From contig NW_017804020.1 in the NCBI RefSeq assembly GCF_001625305.1, positions 5,332,989 through 5,396,988 of the forward strand: a DNA stretch of 64,000 bases, written 5' to 3'. Position numbers and translations under genes: made by a program. The notes under the pieces are model-generated. The model did not search any database, was not told the DNA's origin, and was given only the letters and a program-made list of their open reading frames with translations. Positions 23,583-35,300 of this stretch are shown here, in pieces (the first letter of the stretch is position 1; each line of letters opens with the position of its first letter). The stretch is from Branchiostoma belcheri. Its lineage: Eukaryota > Chordata > Leptocardii > Amphioxiformes > Branchiostomatidae.

Positions 23583-24596
23583 ATGGCGACAGCAACCTAT
23601 AACGAAGAGACCACAGACCAAGAAGGCGCCGGTTTTGCACAGACTTACCTGACACCCGGAGCCGGTGTGCTGTATGCTCTGCTGAACACAGTTCTGTCCG
23701 CCACCGCGTCACAGTTTATGGCCCTGGGCAGCCAGGCAGGCATACCTGGGCTGCAGCTGATCTTCGTCACCAAACTTGGGGAGACCCTCGCTGTCTTGCT
23801 CTTCCTGCCCTTCTTTAGACCAAAACTGACAACTGAAAACGGACGACAAACTCTACTCATGGTGCTGTCGACTATTACTGAGAACGCTGGATCTGTCTTC
23901 CAGTTCATGTCCTTCGTCTTCCTTTTCCCTGGGATCGCCTTCGGCATCATAAAGGGATCATTGCCTTTGGCCTCGGTCTGTATTGGATTTTTGTTCATGA
24001 AGGAAACTGTGGGCGTCGTGAATTGTTTTGGAATCGTTCTCAACGTAGCCGGTGTTGTAGTAGTCACTTATGGATTAATCACGGAGAACACTTCGTCCAC
24101 GCAGCGTCTGACGGTGTCCATTCTGATTCCCTTCGCAGCAACTTTCTGCAAAGCTCCAAGTCTGATCATCGCACGGTCGCTTATCGGTGTACAGAAGGTC
24201 TCCGTTCTAACCGTTCTCTTCTACGCCAGCCTGCCAGGAGCGGTCGTGCTACTCGGACTGACGTACTTGTTTGAGACCCCGATTTGGGCGATGTCGGCAC
24301 AGACGGTGGGTTATGTTATCGGGCTGTGTCTGTGTGACTGCGGCGCGCAATTTGCTACAAACCTGTCACTGAAGACGGAAAAGGCGGGGATCACTGCCAC
24401 CATCAAGACTTTCACCATACCTCTTGCAGTGCTGTTGGACTACATCGTTCTATCAGAGTTGCCCAGTCCGCTTAAGTCTGGCGGTGTTGTACTCATAGTG
24501 TTCGGTACCGGTGTAGTGGCGGTGTATACATGGTGGAGACATCGCAAAGAAACTCTTCACAAAAATCTCATGCAGAGCTTGGACTTTGATAAGTAA
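23583..24596 (+). CDS. SLC35G/EamA-type membrane transporter
   Basis: Single uninterrupted frame of 337 aa with about ten hydrophobic helices, arranged as two EamA (drug/metabolite transporter) repeats. The first repeat runs about residues 25-163. It contains a family-like block near 95-140 (ENAGSVFQFMSFVFLFPGI, then GSLPLASVCIGFLFMKE). The second repeat, about 175-318, ends in VLLDYIVLSE. The C-terminus is a short polar tail, WWRHRKETLHKNL. The closest group I recognise is SLC35G1-G6, whose mammalian members are largely single-exon, as here. Substrate is unknown. ATG at 23583 gives a short soluble N-terminus and is the first in frame. Assignment to the superfamily is strong, to the subfamily moderate. 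Confidence 0.8.
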   Translation: MATATYNEETTDQEGAGFAQTYLTPGAGVLYALLNTVLSATASQFMALGSQAGIPGLQLIFVTKLGETLAVLLFLPFFRPKLTTENGRQTLLMVLSTITENAGSVFQFMSFVFLFPGIAFGIIKGSLPLASVCIGFLFMKETVGVVNCFGIVLNVAGVVVVTYGLITENTSSTQRLTVSILIPFAATFCKAPSLIIARSLIGVQKVSVLTVLFYASLPGAVVLLGLTYLFETPIWAMSAQTVGYVIGLCLCDCGAQFATNLSLKTEKAGITATIKTFTIPLAVLLDYIVLSELPSPLKSGGVVLIVFGTGVVAVYTWWRHRKETLHKNLMQSLDFDK

Positions 24597-24643
24597 GTTA
24601 TCAACGCAAGTGTATAAAACGTGTTATTGTGTTTTTTACTTCT

Positions 24644-24649
24644 AATAAA
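24644..24649 (+). terminator. Poly(A) signal of SLC35G-like gene
   Basis: AATAAA 48 nt after the transporter stop codon, giving a very short 3' UTR. Confidence 0.65.
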
Positions 24650-26090
24650 AAGCTCTATACTTAACAGAAATATATGTAGAACTTTGTTAACACAACAAAA
24701 GTACTGCGACTTTCGTAAGGTTTAAAACTGCCTGTAAATATATTATATATTAAATGATGAGCAAATCATCACTATGGTTATATACCATGGTAGTTTATTA
24801 ATCATTAACAAAGCCTGTTCTATATAGCCTAATTGCAGATTTATCTACATTCAGTCCAAATTCTTGTCCAAAAATATAAAGATAAACCATGTTCCAATGA
24901 CTAAGGTGCAACCTTCATTCTTATAACCTCCCATATGCTTGCCTAATATTCCACACTGCTGAAGTATCTAGCAGTTCATGTGCAATAAACTCCATTCATT
25001 CATTTATACATACATGTAACGTTACATCATATATACTCAGGCCAAGAGGCCCACTCTGGCTTTTGACATAATAATAGAAAATGAACCCCCAACCTGCAAA
25101 CCCTCTTCATCTATAAACTCATTGATTGCTAATGCATTTCTGAAAAAAACAAGTTATAGAACTCTCTTATAAAGGCTCTTGCTCAGGATTTCTGTTATAT
25201 ACCAGTTTACAAAGGGAAATTATTTACACACTGATCAGGGGATACAAATTTCTTTTGGAGCCCACTATTTATGCAGGTCCTCTTTTTAATTCTCTTTTGT
25301 CCTTTCCAAACCAAAGCGACAAAATGAAATAAATAAAATACTTTCAAAACTCTTGCCATCCACCAGGAGTGCTGTCATATCACGGCAAGAGGTTGTTCCT
25401 TTGTAACCCACCTTTAGGTGTATAATCAGTCAGTACATTGCACAAACAACTCCTAAGTGCATAGCTCTAAATAAGGATACTTCCATATCACCTATGTAGC
25501 AGCAAAGTTGGGGTCTGCAAAACTGAACAGCTAACACTACTGTACTGTACTGTACTGTCCAGAGAAAATTACACTTTTCCCTTGGATGATTTTCATTTGA
25601 AAAAGCTATGAGCTGCCTAAACTTGAGTAATGCACAAGCATTATCAACATCATTACTTAGCAGAGACAAAATCAATAAACTTCTTACTCATGATAAAACA
25701 GCTGCAGTTCTTACATGCACATCTCCAGTGGCAGTCTTTTCCTGTGGGAAGGCAGCTTTTCTGCCTAAATTCATTTTAAAAAGTGGTGCTGTATCAACAT
25801 AGGTAACGGACATGTGTTGTAACTGATTGTTTTGTATAAACTTGTTGATTGAACGACATCAAAGTTGGAGAAGCGGACAGTAGTGAGTATTACTGTAACA
25901 GAAGATACTGTAACAAGCTTTACATGTTGCATAGATTTCTGGACTACAGTGCCCATTCAGTTAATTTTTACATCTTTCACAAGCTTTTCTATTGCACTTG
26001 GGAGTCTTCTTATCAGGGCAACAGGTGATACCTGTTTTACCCGAGCTATAAAAAATAAAGCCATCAAAAACATACTTCTCTTCATCTTCA
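24650..26090. other. Intergenic stretch
   Basis: No gene recognised. The phrase gcaataaactccattcattcattt near 24981-25004 resembles the 3' tail of amphioxus-type LINEs such as the one ending at 12412, so a short LINE tail may be present. A small ctgta run lies near 25535-25560. Confidence 0.4.
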
Positions 26091-26099
26091 TCTTCTCTG

Positions 26100-26340
26100 T
26101 CATATACTGTCCCTTCTGTCATATACTGCCCCTTCTGTCAAATACTGTCAAAGTCCCTGCTGTCATATACTGTCCCTGCTATCCTATACTATCCCTGCTG
26201 TCCTATACTATCCCTGCTGTGCTATACTGTCCCTGCTGTGCTATACTGTCCCTGCTGTCCTATACTGTCCCTGCTGTCCTATACTGTCCTTGCTGTGCTA
26301 TACTCCCCCCTGCAATGCTACATTGTTGTACACTGCCCTA
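26100..26340. repeat. ~19-bp minisatellite at the POMGNT1-like stop codon
   Basis: About nine to eleven copies of a unit close to tgctgtcctatactgtccc, including variants with gtgcta or tatcc. The copy at the right edge (ctgccctatgctgttgccc) includes the TAG stop and last codons of the minus-strand POMGNT1-like gene. The array therefore forms the start of that gene's 3' UTR. It also creates a spurious Cys/Leu/Tyr-rich frame on the plus strand. Confidence 0.8.
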
Positions 26341-29300
26341 TGCTGTTGCCCCTGTGTCAGTCATGACAGCTGTCAGGTCATTAGGCTTCAGAACATTGTA
26401 GGGAGACTCAGACCCAACCAGTAGATACTGATTTCCATCATATGTGAACCTGGGAAAACAAGCAAACAACAAGATTTAGTGTCTGACCCTGGCTACACAT
26501 ACAAGTATTTACTGAAAAACACTCTATTCCTGAAAAACAGTCTATTTCTTAGTGCTGTTGTTTTCTTGTTTCGATAGGACATTTTTAAGTTGTCTGTTTA
26601 CCTGACCAGTTTTGGAAATTTTTTGAAGTTTATTATCAATAAGTATCCATGCATACCTAAGCATGTTCTTGTGTAGCCCTCGTAGGTCATCATCCATTCT
26701 GAACAAGCCAAAGCAGCTGCACAGTTTCTGTAGAACTCTTCTGTCTGTTGGATTTTCTTGTTTGAAGTAGACAGTAAAGACCTTCCTGTGTGGTGAAGTA
26801 AAAATATACAGAGATTTTAAAAATCCGTATAGATATTCTTAAGTTACAAAAGACTGAGATTTGAACACTTGAAGGGATTTTACTGAAAGCATGTCAAAGC
26901 CAACGCACATAGCAACACTAAAGTGATGGTAACAACCCTGAATCAAAAGATTTACTTGCTTGCTGATCTTGTGTGTTGACGTCAGTGTTGACCAGACTTA
27001 GATGGGAGGAAATTGTATTTTGGGCTGTATCACCCGCTGAGGTAACCTTACCCTTTAAGCTTCCCTTTCTCATGTAACTCATGTTCTCTGTAGTAATACC
27101 CTTTCTATGGTGGTCTTACGTACCCTTTCTCAGATGGCCCACTGAAATGTTCCTGTTGTATAAGGCATGTGGAGAATTGGGAGGACTGGACAGGTGTGCT
27201 GGAGCTGATGAGATGTTTCACCTCCTCCTCATATGCATCTTTGTTCATCTTCTGTACATCAGATACATCTTGCTGGGGCTCGCTAGTCAAACATACAGAC
27301 TGTGTTAACTATAAAACACACAGTTTTTTTTAATTCTAAATTTCAGGAACAGAAATCGCATGTTGCGCTTACATGTTTGTCTGAACACATATATGTTTGT
27401 TTGTTTGTTTGTTTGTACCTGTTTGACCTGCGCCCAGGGAAGTATTTTTGTCTGAACTTGTCGTCCTCAAACAGACCTTCCTTCACGATGTACTCCACAC
27501 GTGACACATCTGGTACAACAACCTCCTTGCCTTTCAGGTCCCCACCAAACCAGCCATGCCAGGGACTGCAGTTGAATAGAACATGGTTATTGTGGGTAGG
27601 ATAACTTCCCACCCCTTCAGGTCCAACAAAACCAGCAATGCCATGGATTGCAGTTGAAAAGAACTTCAGTAGGCAAATATAGGTTTTCAACTCTACATGC
27701 TGAGAGAGTTTTAGGAGCTGTAGTCAACACCAAGAAGATATCCCTTCTTTGTGTGCTTATGAGGTATCTGATTGATCTATGTTTACTGAAAGGCCATCAT
27801 CAATCAGACCAACAGTTCAAAACATTACTGCACAGATTCCAGAAAGAGAACAGGTATCAAATTAACTATCACAGAGGTTTAGCTGTAAGACTAATGTTAT
27901 CTATTAATAGGATAAAGAGCAGTGTATGTAGGTTGTTTGCTTGTTTCAATACTATAGGCTGTTTGTCAGTAGTCCATACTCACAAGACCATACAGCAGGC
28001 TCCTTCCTTCCCTCTGACCTCTGACTCCCACACTGATCTCCGCACAACCCATCTAAAATAGGAGTAACTTCAGCTGTTAGATGTTTTGTTACATGCACAG
28101 CTACATATGCAGCCAACTAAGGGTCAGCTGTCACCCAATGTCACAGTTGCAAATATAACTTAAACAGTAGTAGTACTTGTTTCTTTGTGCCCAGAACTAT
28201 ACAACATTCTTGCAGCTGAACTCCAGCAGCTAGATGCTTCTGCTAACACACAACAATGTTTACCCATGTCCTGTAGTTGACATCAGATATGGAATAAGCA
28301 GTAGCAGAACTCACTTATCACACAGTGCAATGCTTCATTGACGAAAGTACTTGCCAGCTCTGGAGGTGTGACACATTCTAAACATCATGAACATTTTGGG
28401 AGGAGCATCAATACACAGGAATACATTGAGTTGTTTGGAAATACAAATGTAATTAACAATGCTCACCCAGTTGCTGGGAAATCTTCAGTTCTGTAGAGAA
28501 GGCTGGCATCTTGGGAAAGCCCTTCAAAACCTGCACAGAATCAGAATAATGTCAACATTGGCTAGAATGCAAAAAAAACATTCACAGCAGGTATCATCCT
28601 TCCAAAGATTGGATATACTGCCTCTATATTAAAGTAATCTACCTGTAATAAACCATTAACCCTTTGTGCTGAGTTTAAGGGTATAGACAGTATCAGCTCA
28701 CCGTTGTGGTTCCAGGCAGACACACTGAAGATGGAGTCATCTTGATCCAGCAGGGATAAAGTCTGGGCAAAATAGCGCAGGAACCCTGGCCTTGCCCTGA
28801 AGCCTTCGTCCATAAATATTGCATACTTCTAAACGATATTAAGACAAAGAATTGGAGAAATAAATGGACTGAATTAATTATATACAAGACAGTAAGACAA
28901 AAATGCCACAGTTGGTTTGGTGTTGTCTGGAATTGTGCACAGTTTAGTTGACAAAACTGAAGAAAGACTAACCGAATCTTTGAAGGTCTGAAAGACTCGA
29001 GTCATGGCATGATGCATCTGGTCTGAAACAAACAAAGAAATCATTAGTGGGCATGATGGCTGCACACTTGAACTGTGAGCACAAAGACACACAAACACAC
29101 ACAAACACACGCACTTACACATACACACACATTTGCACACAATTGTTGGTTGGCTGATGGCTCTGCCATACTTACAGACATATTTGGTAGTTGGCTGAAG
29201 ACTCTGCCATTGGAAGCTATAGAGATCTGTCAGTTTCTGGGGTTCATCAAAGGAACCATCGCTCATGACCTGCGGATGGGATGACACAGTGAGGATGATT

Positions 29301-32300
29301 ATGATGCAGATGTGTAGTGGGCCTGTGGGGTGCAGATGTGTAGTGGGCCTGAAGAGTGCAGATGTGTAGTGGGCCTGTGGAGTGCAAATGTGTAGTGGGC
29401 CTGTGGGGTGCAGATGTGTAGTGGGTCTACGGGGTGCAGATGTGTAGTGGGCCTGTGGAGTGTAGATATGTAGTGGGCCTGTGGGGTGTAGATGTGTAGT
29501 GGGCCTGTGGGGTAAAGATGTGTAGCAGACCTGCATCATACAGATGTGTAGCATTTATGTGTATTTTACTTGCTTCAGTAACAGAGCCAGTCATCAAAGT
29601 TGGGCAGCAAAAAGAGAAACGACACACTGGGGGGATACAAAGGCTAGGCTATCCTACTGAGTGTTCAGTGGGGATTTAAAAGTCTGATGATACACAATGT
29701 CCAATCAGAATGGAAGCATGGTTGAATATCTCTGTTAGAATAGATAACCTATAGAATTTCTAAACACATTATGTGCATGTAGTTCCTGACTGTAGCCTGG
29801 TATCCAGCCTTGTTAGCTGATACCAGGCTAGTTCCACCGAACTGTGTGTGTGTTACCTGGACCATTCTGGGGTTAATGCCGGGCTGCAGTCGGAGAGACT
29901 CCAGAGTCTGCTGCACCAGGTTCAGAGCTGTCCCTGTGGGACACACAACAGGGGAACGTCAATGGTGTGGCTGTTGTGTAACATTCATGGTAACACCAGT
30001 CCTCCACAAGCAGCGAATGCTACTTTCTCTGACAGGTGTGATATGAAATGTCAATTACACACAGCATTGTGCTTCATACGGTCTCAAAGAAATAAGATCC
30101 TCAACACTGAAGAACAAATTGTTTCATCTGTGATTCCAGTTTTGTTTCTTACTGGTGTATGTCATACTCCCACTTCGAGTTTGAGCCAGTCCTACTGATA
30201 ATCCGTGATATTCCGTTGGTGCCCTTTGTTTGCTTGATAATATCACACAAGGCTGGACCAATCAGCCCTTGATCATGGGTCAGCCATCAGCCCACACATT
30301 CATCCCCAGACTGGACCCTGGTGGCTGCAGGTCTGCTCCTAACACTAAGGACTTCTCATCAATTCTCATTGTCTCTGCTCTACTTCACACAACAAAAACC
30401 AGACAGGAGGTCAGAGAATTCCTGTTCACGTTAACTAAAATGCTTCAACATGGCCAGAATTCTAATGTGTGTATTAAGAGGCCTCTGGGAATGGTATGAT
30501 GCTAGCAGCATCCTGATCTCCACTTTGCTGTGATCTGTGGGTGACTGACCCAAATGCCCTACAAAAGCAGACCTACATGTACAGTATAGGCAACCTCTGA
30601 AAGAATTTAATTCTTACAAAATTAACAAATTGCTTTACAAATAGCATCTCTATCAGGTTATCCATACTCAGTCTGTTGTTTCTATCCACAGATTTGTTTT
30701 CAGGTTTCTTCCAAAAGCCGCACTTTATCCCAATGGGGACTTTTCAACATTTGTGAGGGGGGTCAGCAATATTTCTCTTTACTGACTAAAGGGAAGGAGA
30801 CACCTACTTGCAATGACGACGATAGGTGTGGAGAACACAGCATTCTCCTTCAAGTCCTGCTGGTCACCTAATGGTGCTGGGGACAATGACTCCTTCTGAT
30901 TCTCCTCTGCATGGAAGAAAGTAAGTGAGATGAGATGAGATATACTTAATATACAATAATCTTAACAAGTCTGTTCCTTTTCCTCACAATGTTCTCAAAG
31001 CTCAGAGAAGCTTGGGAATATATTAATAAAAAGGAAGTCAAAGTTGAATATAACACTGTTATAATAATAAAATACTTTTCATACAATTGATGAAACTCAG
31101 CCATCCAGTGCACCAGGAGATGTCCCTTGCCTGTCTTGTGTCACACCTACCTGCGCAGAAGTCTCCATAGTCTCCACCCTGGCCGTATGTATCACAGAAA
31201 GCCTTCCTCTTGCTGTTTGTGGGGTGGTTGGTATCGTCCTGCTTCTCACCAATCACTGCACAGAAAATGAACAGCTGATCAGATCCCCCTCTAATCACTC
31301 AGATGTTCACATTGTCACCTATCTCCCATAGAACCCTCAATGCACATTGTCAATAACCTTTGGCCAAACTTGTTGATTGCCAGAACATTTCTCAAGTTCA
31401 AAATCTACAGAAACCGCATAGGCATGTTCTATAAATGCATGTACATGACAGAAGCTAGTACAAAAATACACAATGGCATAATATAACAGTCAGACCTGCT
31501 AAGCCAACCACCTGTCATAGCTAACCACATGCCTGTCTGGGCCTCAGCTCAGCACTGAGTTTTCCTCAGTCCCTTGAGTGGGTTTTGCGACCAGGCCTTA
31601 GGTTTGACTGTATTTATTTACCTTTTGACCACAGAATGTCATGAACTACAGATCCTCCCAACATTTACTCACATTTCTGGGTCAAACATGCCTTGATCTC
31701 CACAGCACCACCAAAGTTGCCGGCCCCGCCTTTCTCATGCTGCAAAGAAAACAGGACTTGACTTAAATGTTCTACAGAGACCTTCAGAAGAGGAAATCAA
31801 CTACTATGCACTTAGCAATTCATCCAAGAATTCTCTACAATTCTATTCACAGCACATATCTAGTAAACTTATATGAAGGACTTTCTGGTCCACAAATCTG
31901 ACTGGATGATGAATGGCATCAACAATTTGCTCTGTCTTTTAAGTTGTTCAAAACAGCATGAACCAACCTTTTCATATGGAGAAACTCCCACAATGCCCTT
32001 CTGCCCGATGAAGACCCAGCTGTCTCGGTACCCTAGGTCCTTGACCTTTGAACTCCCCATGTCGGTGAGAAGGCTTCGAGCATAGGACGACAATCTGAAA
32101 AAGGAAGAAAAATCTTTAGCTTAGTACAACCATGTAGCAAATGTGAGTTGTCATAAGTTGCCACCAGAAAAAATGAGCTTCCCTGCGTGATGCAAGTTGC
32201 TACAGTATAAATGAGCTTACTTGCGAGAGGCCTCATCATAAGTTGCTATCATCACCAGGCTGGTCTCGTCTAGTTTCCATACAAGGTCCTCCAGCTCAGA

Positions 32301-35300
32301 ACTCCCTACAAACAGGAGACAACAGAGATGGGATAATATATTACTGGTACATACAGTAGTGTGATGGGCTATTTCAGACATTGGATATATGGACACTGTA
32401 ATACTGTCTGTCACTCTCTGAGCTACTAGACTTTATGCCTCAAAGACTGTTCCATCATTACAGTTATAAACCTGTGAAAGACACAAGCCTCGTAATGTAT
32501 AAAAAAACATAGATTGATGTATGGCCAAATAGAGTAGAACTCCTGGAACATTGAACAAAAAGAAATCTGGTTACCATAATGATTATGATACCACAATAAA
32601 ACTTAATTGTTAAATCTGTAAGACACAAGGACACATAATAAAACAAAAACAGGCATGAGAAGCATGCACACAGGTGGTTTAAAACTCACCTTTCTCATAG
32701 GTGTCAATGTTTTTAGACTGAGTGACCTGGAATGTCCTACCTGCATGGAAAACAGAATGACCAGTGATCACTGCATGCAGTATTCTGTTTGACTTTGATG
32801 ATGGAAAAATTTCACATGTCAGATTTCAGAAGTGGCCCAGACAGTTGAATGCCCATCTGTGTAAGTTGTACAGTATTCACAGACTTCAACTCCCGTTTTA
32901 ATTTGGGAGGTTACAGATTTGATGAGAATTGTGAATTAATGTTAAGGCCACAGTGGAATAAAGCAACTTTGTGACAGAGGTTGAACAGGAACCACATTGA
33001 CAAGGGTACAACAGACTTAACACTCACTGTCCACCACAACCACGTTCAGTCCTCGCCAGCCGATCATCCCTCCCCTGATCACACTGCAGGAGATACAAGC
33101 AGTTACAAACACACCTGAGATATGAGCAGTTACAAACACACCTCAGATACGAGCAGTTACAAACACACCTCTGACTCTCACCCTGAGGTCTGCTTCCCTC
33201 CCCTGATAACATTGCAGGATCAAACAGGATCACTATAAACATGATTAATTTGATATCAGTCTCAAAGTTATGGTCATAGGTCAATATGTGGCCACAAATC
33301 TACATTTAATGGCTGCAAGACAAAATTACCGGTAGCATGGTCATTGACACACCCTGATGCTGAGGTCAGAAGACTGTCTAGGGAATGTAAGATGATGGCA
33401 TTGTCTGTTGGCAAATTTTGTTTAAGGGATTTCTATTACAAGTGACAACAAAACTGCCAAATAAAACTTAGAGACATACTATTGTCCATTGACACATATC
33501 TCAGGCCAATGATTCTTGGTTTTGTCCCCAGCAAACACATAGACGGGAGAGCCTGCATCACAGTGGGTGGAGTACATCGCACAGCTGTTCTCACCAGCGC
33601 CCCCCGACTGCTGCTCTTGAACTGCAGCTCCGGCACCCTTCGGCTGCTGCTCCTGAACTGCAGCTACAAAACACAGAAGCAGCCCACCCTCTTATATCAG
33701 ACTCATCTTCCATCACCAGGACATCTATATTTTGTGGGCACTATGAGCATAGATTTTAGTTTTGATGCAGTTGACTTCGAGTGTGCTGTGGCAGCTCCAT
33801 GGACATGCAGACACCTGAAGTTAATTTTGAATGGGGAAGTTTGTTAATGACCTTTCTCCCGTACCTCAATTATTCATGTTCATTATCTCCTAGCACAAGT
33901 ATTCCCTATTATCATTATAGTTGCCTTTTCACTATGTGTCATGATTGCTGTTATTTGCTAAATCAGGTTTGTCAAGCTTTTTAGTTGTTATTCAACGAAG
34001 ACTAAATGTATGCATATTGATTTCTTCATCCTTTCTCAAACCTATAGTGAAAAAGCAGAAAATAAGACAGTCACAACATAGGAGTATACTGTGGTTTATT
34101 CTGTACAAAACTAAATACTGGACATATTTTCTTATCTGACTGTGTTACTAGGATCCAACCTGACAAAGGTTGATGCGGTGATCAATTTTTGCATGGATGA
34201 GAAGAAAATAATTTCATTCTTGCAATAAAATAATCTTTCCTAACTTAACTAATGTCTAAGGTCTCATGTAACACATCTCTTCTGTTATATAGCTATTTAT
34301 CAGTAAGGATACGGCATCCCATCCCAATAAAACCTTAAGACCTTAATCTTTGTTGAGCTATAAAATCAGTCTTGGAATGTTTTTTAGTAAAATCATGACA
34401 TCACAAACAATATTAGGCATAAATCTTTTTTGATAAAAGTTGCTAAAAATTGCACATAACAGCCTAGGCATTGAAATAGGTACTTTCCCACCAGTTCTGC
34501 ATCATAGAGTCTGACGTAAAGATTCCTAAATCAAGGAGCTGGAATTATGTCTGATGTCTAATATCTGATTTTTATAGATTTTTATAGATTATAATTTTTT
34601 TGAGACCAAAATTGTCCTCAACACATAAAGAAACTGAAACAAAACTGTCTTTAACTTATAGCGAAATGGAAAACTGATTATTGCTATATTGCCATGAAGT
34701 TAACCATAGCTTGTGCATGCAGTGGAAGACTCTACTGTTTCTGGCATTTGTTCATGTCTGGCATGGACACCTAATGTATCACGATTATCAGGCACTTATG
34801 TATTCCTGGCATGGATACCTAATGCATCATGATAAGCAGGCACTTGTTGGACAGTCTTGTTGGACACACACTTCTATCAACATGTCTCAACCAGTAAGAA
34901 CCTTGAGAAACCTCCCTACTGTTCACCTTATCCCTGCCAGGGCATTGCTGGCTACATGTAGTTAGAACTCCTTACTTGGCAGGGGTGCACAGCCCTGGAT
35001 CTCAGCCTGCTGCGGCCACTCGTCCTGCTTGTCCACGTGGTGCTGCACCTGGGGAAGAGAGAGGCTATTTACTACCTGACAGGTGTGCAAAACAAATGTC
35101 TAACACGTGCACTTCCAGCAAAGATGAAACAGGTGGGCAAACACCTGACAGGCGCAAACATGTATCAGGTGTGAAACACCTGTCTGACAGGTGGAGAGAT
35201 GAATCAGGAACACCTGTCTGACAGGTGTAGAGATGAATCAGGTGTGCAAACACCTGTCTGACAGGTGCAGAGTTGAATCAGGTGTGTGAAGGCCGACCCA

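Noticed and set aside
26100-26401. Cys/Leu-rich 178-aa plus-strand frame
   Set aside because: Made of the ~19-bp minisatellite plus antisense of the last POMGNT1-like exon.
28874-29554. 226-aa His/Thr/Pro-rich frame on the minus strand
   Set aside because: Most of it is translation of the 26-bp minisatellite inside an intron, and it overlaps real exons in another frame.
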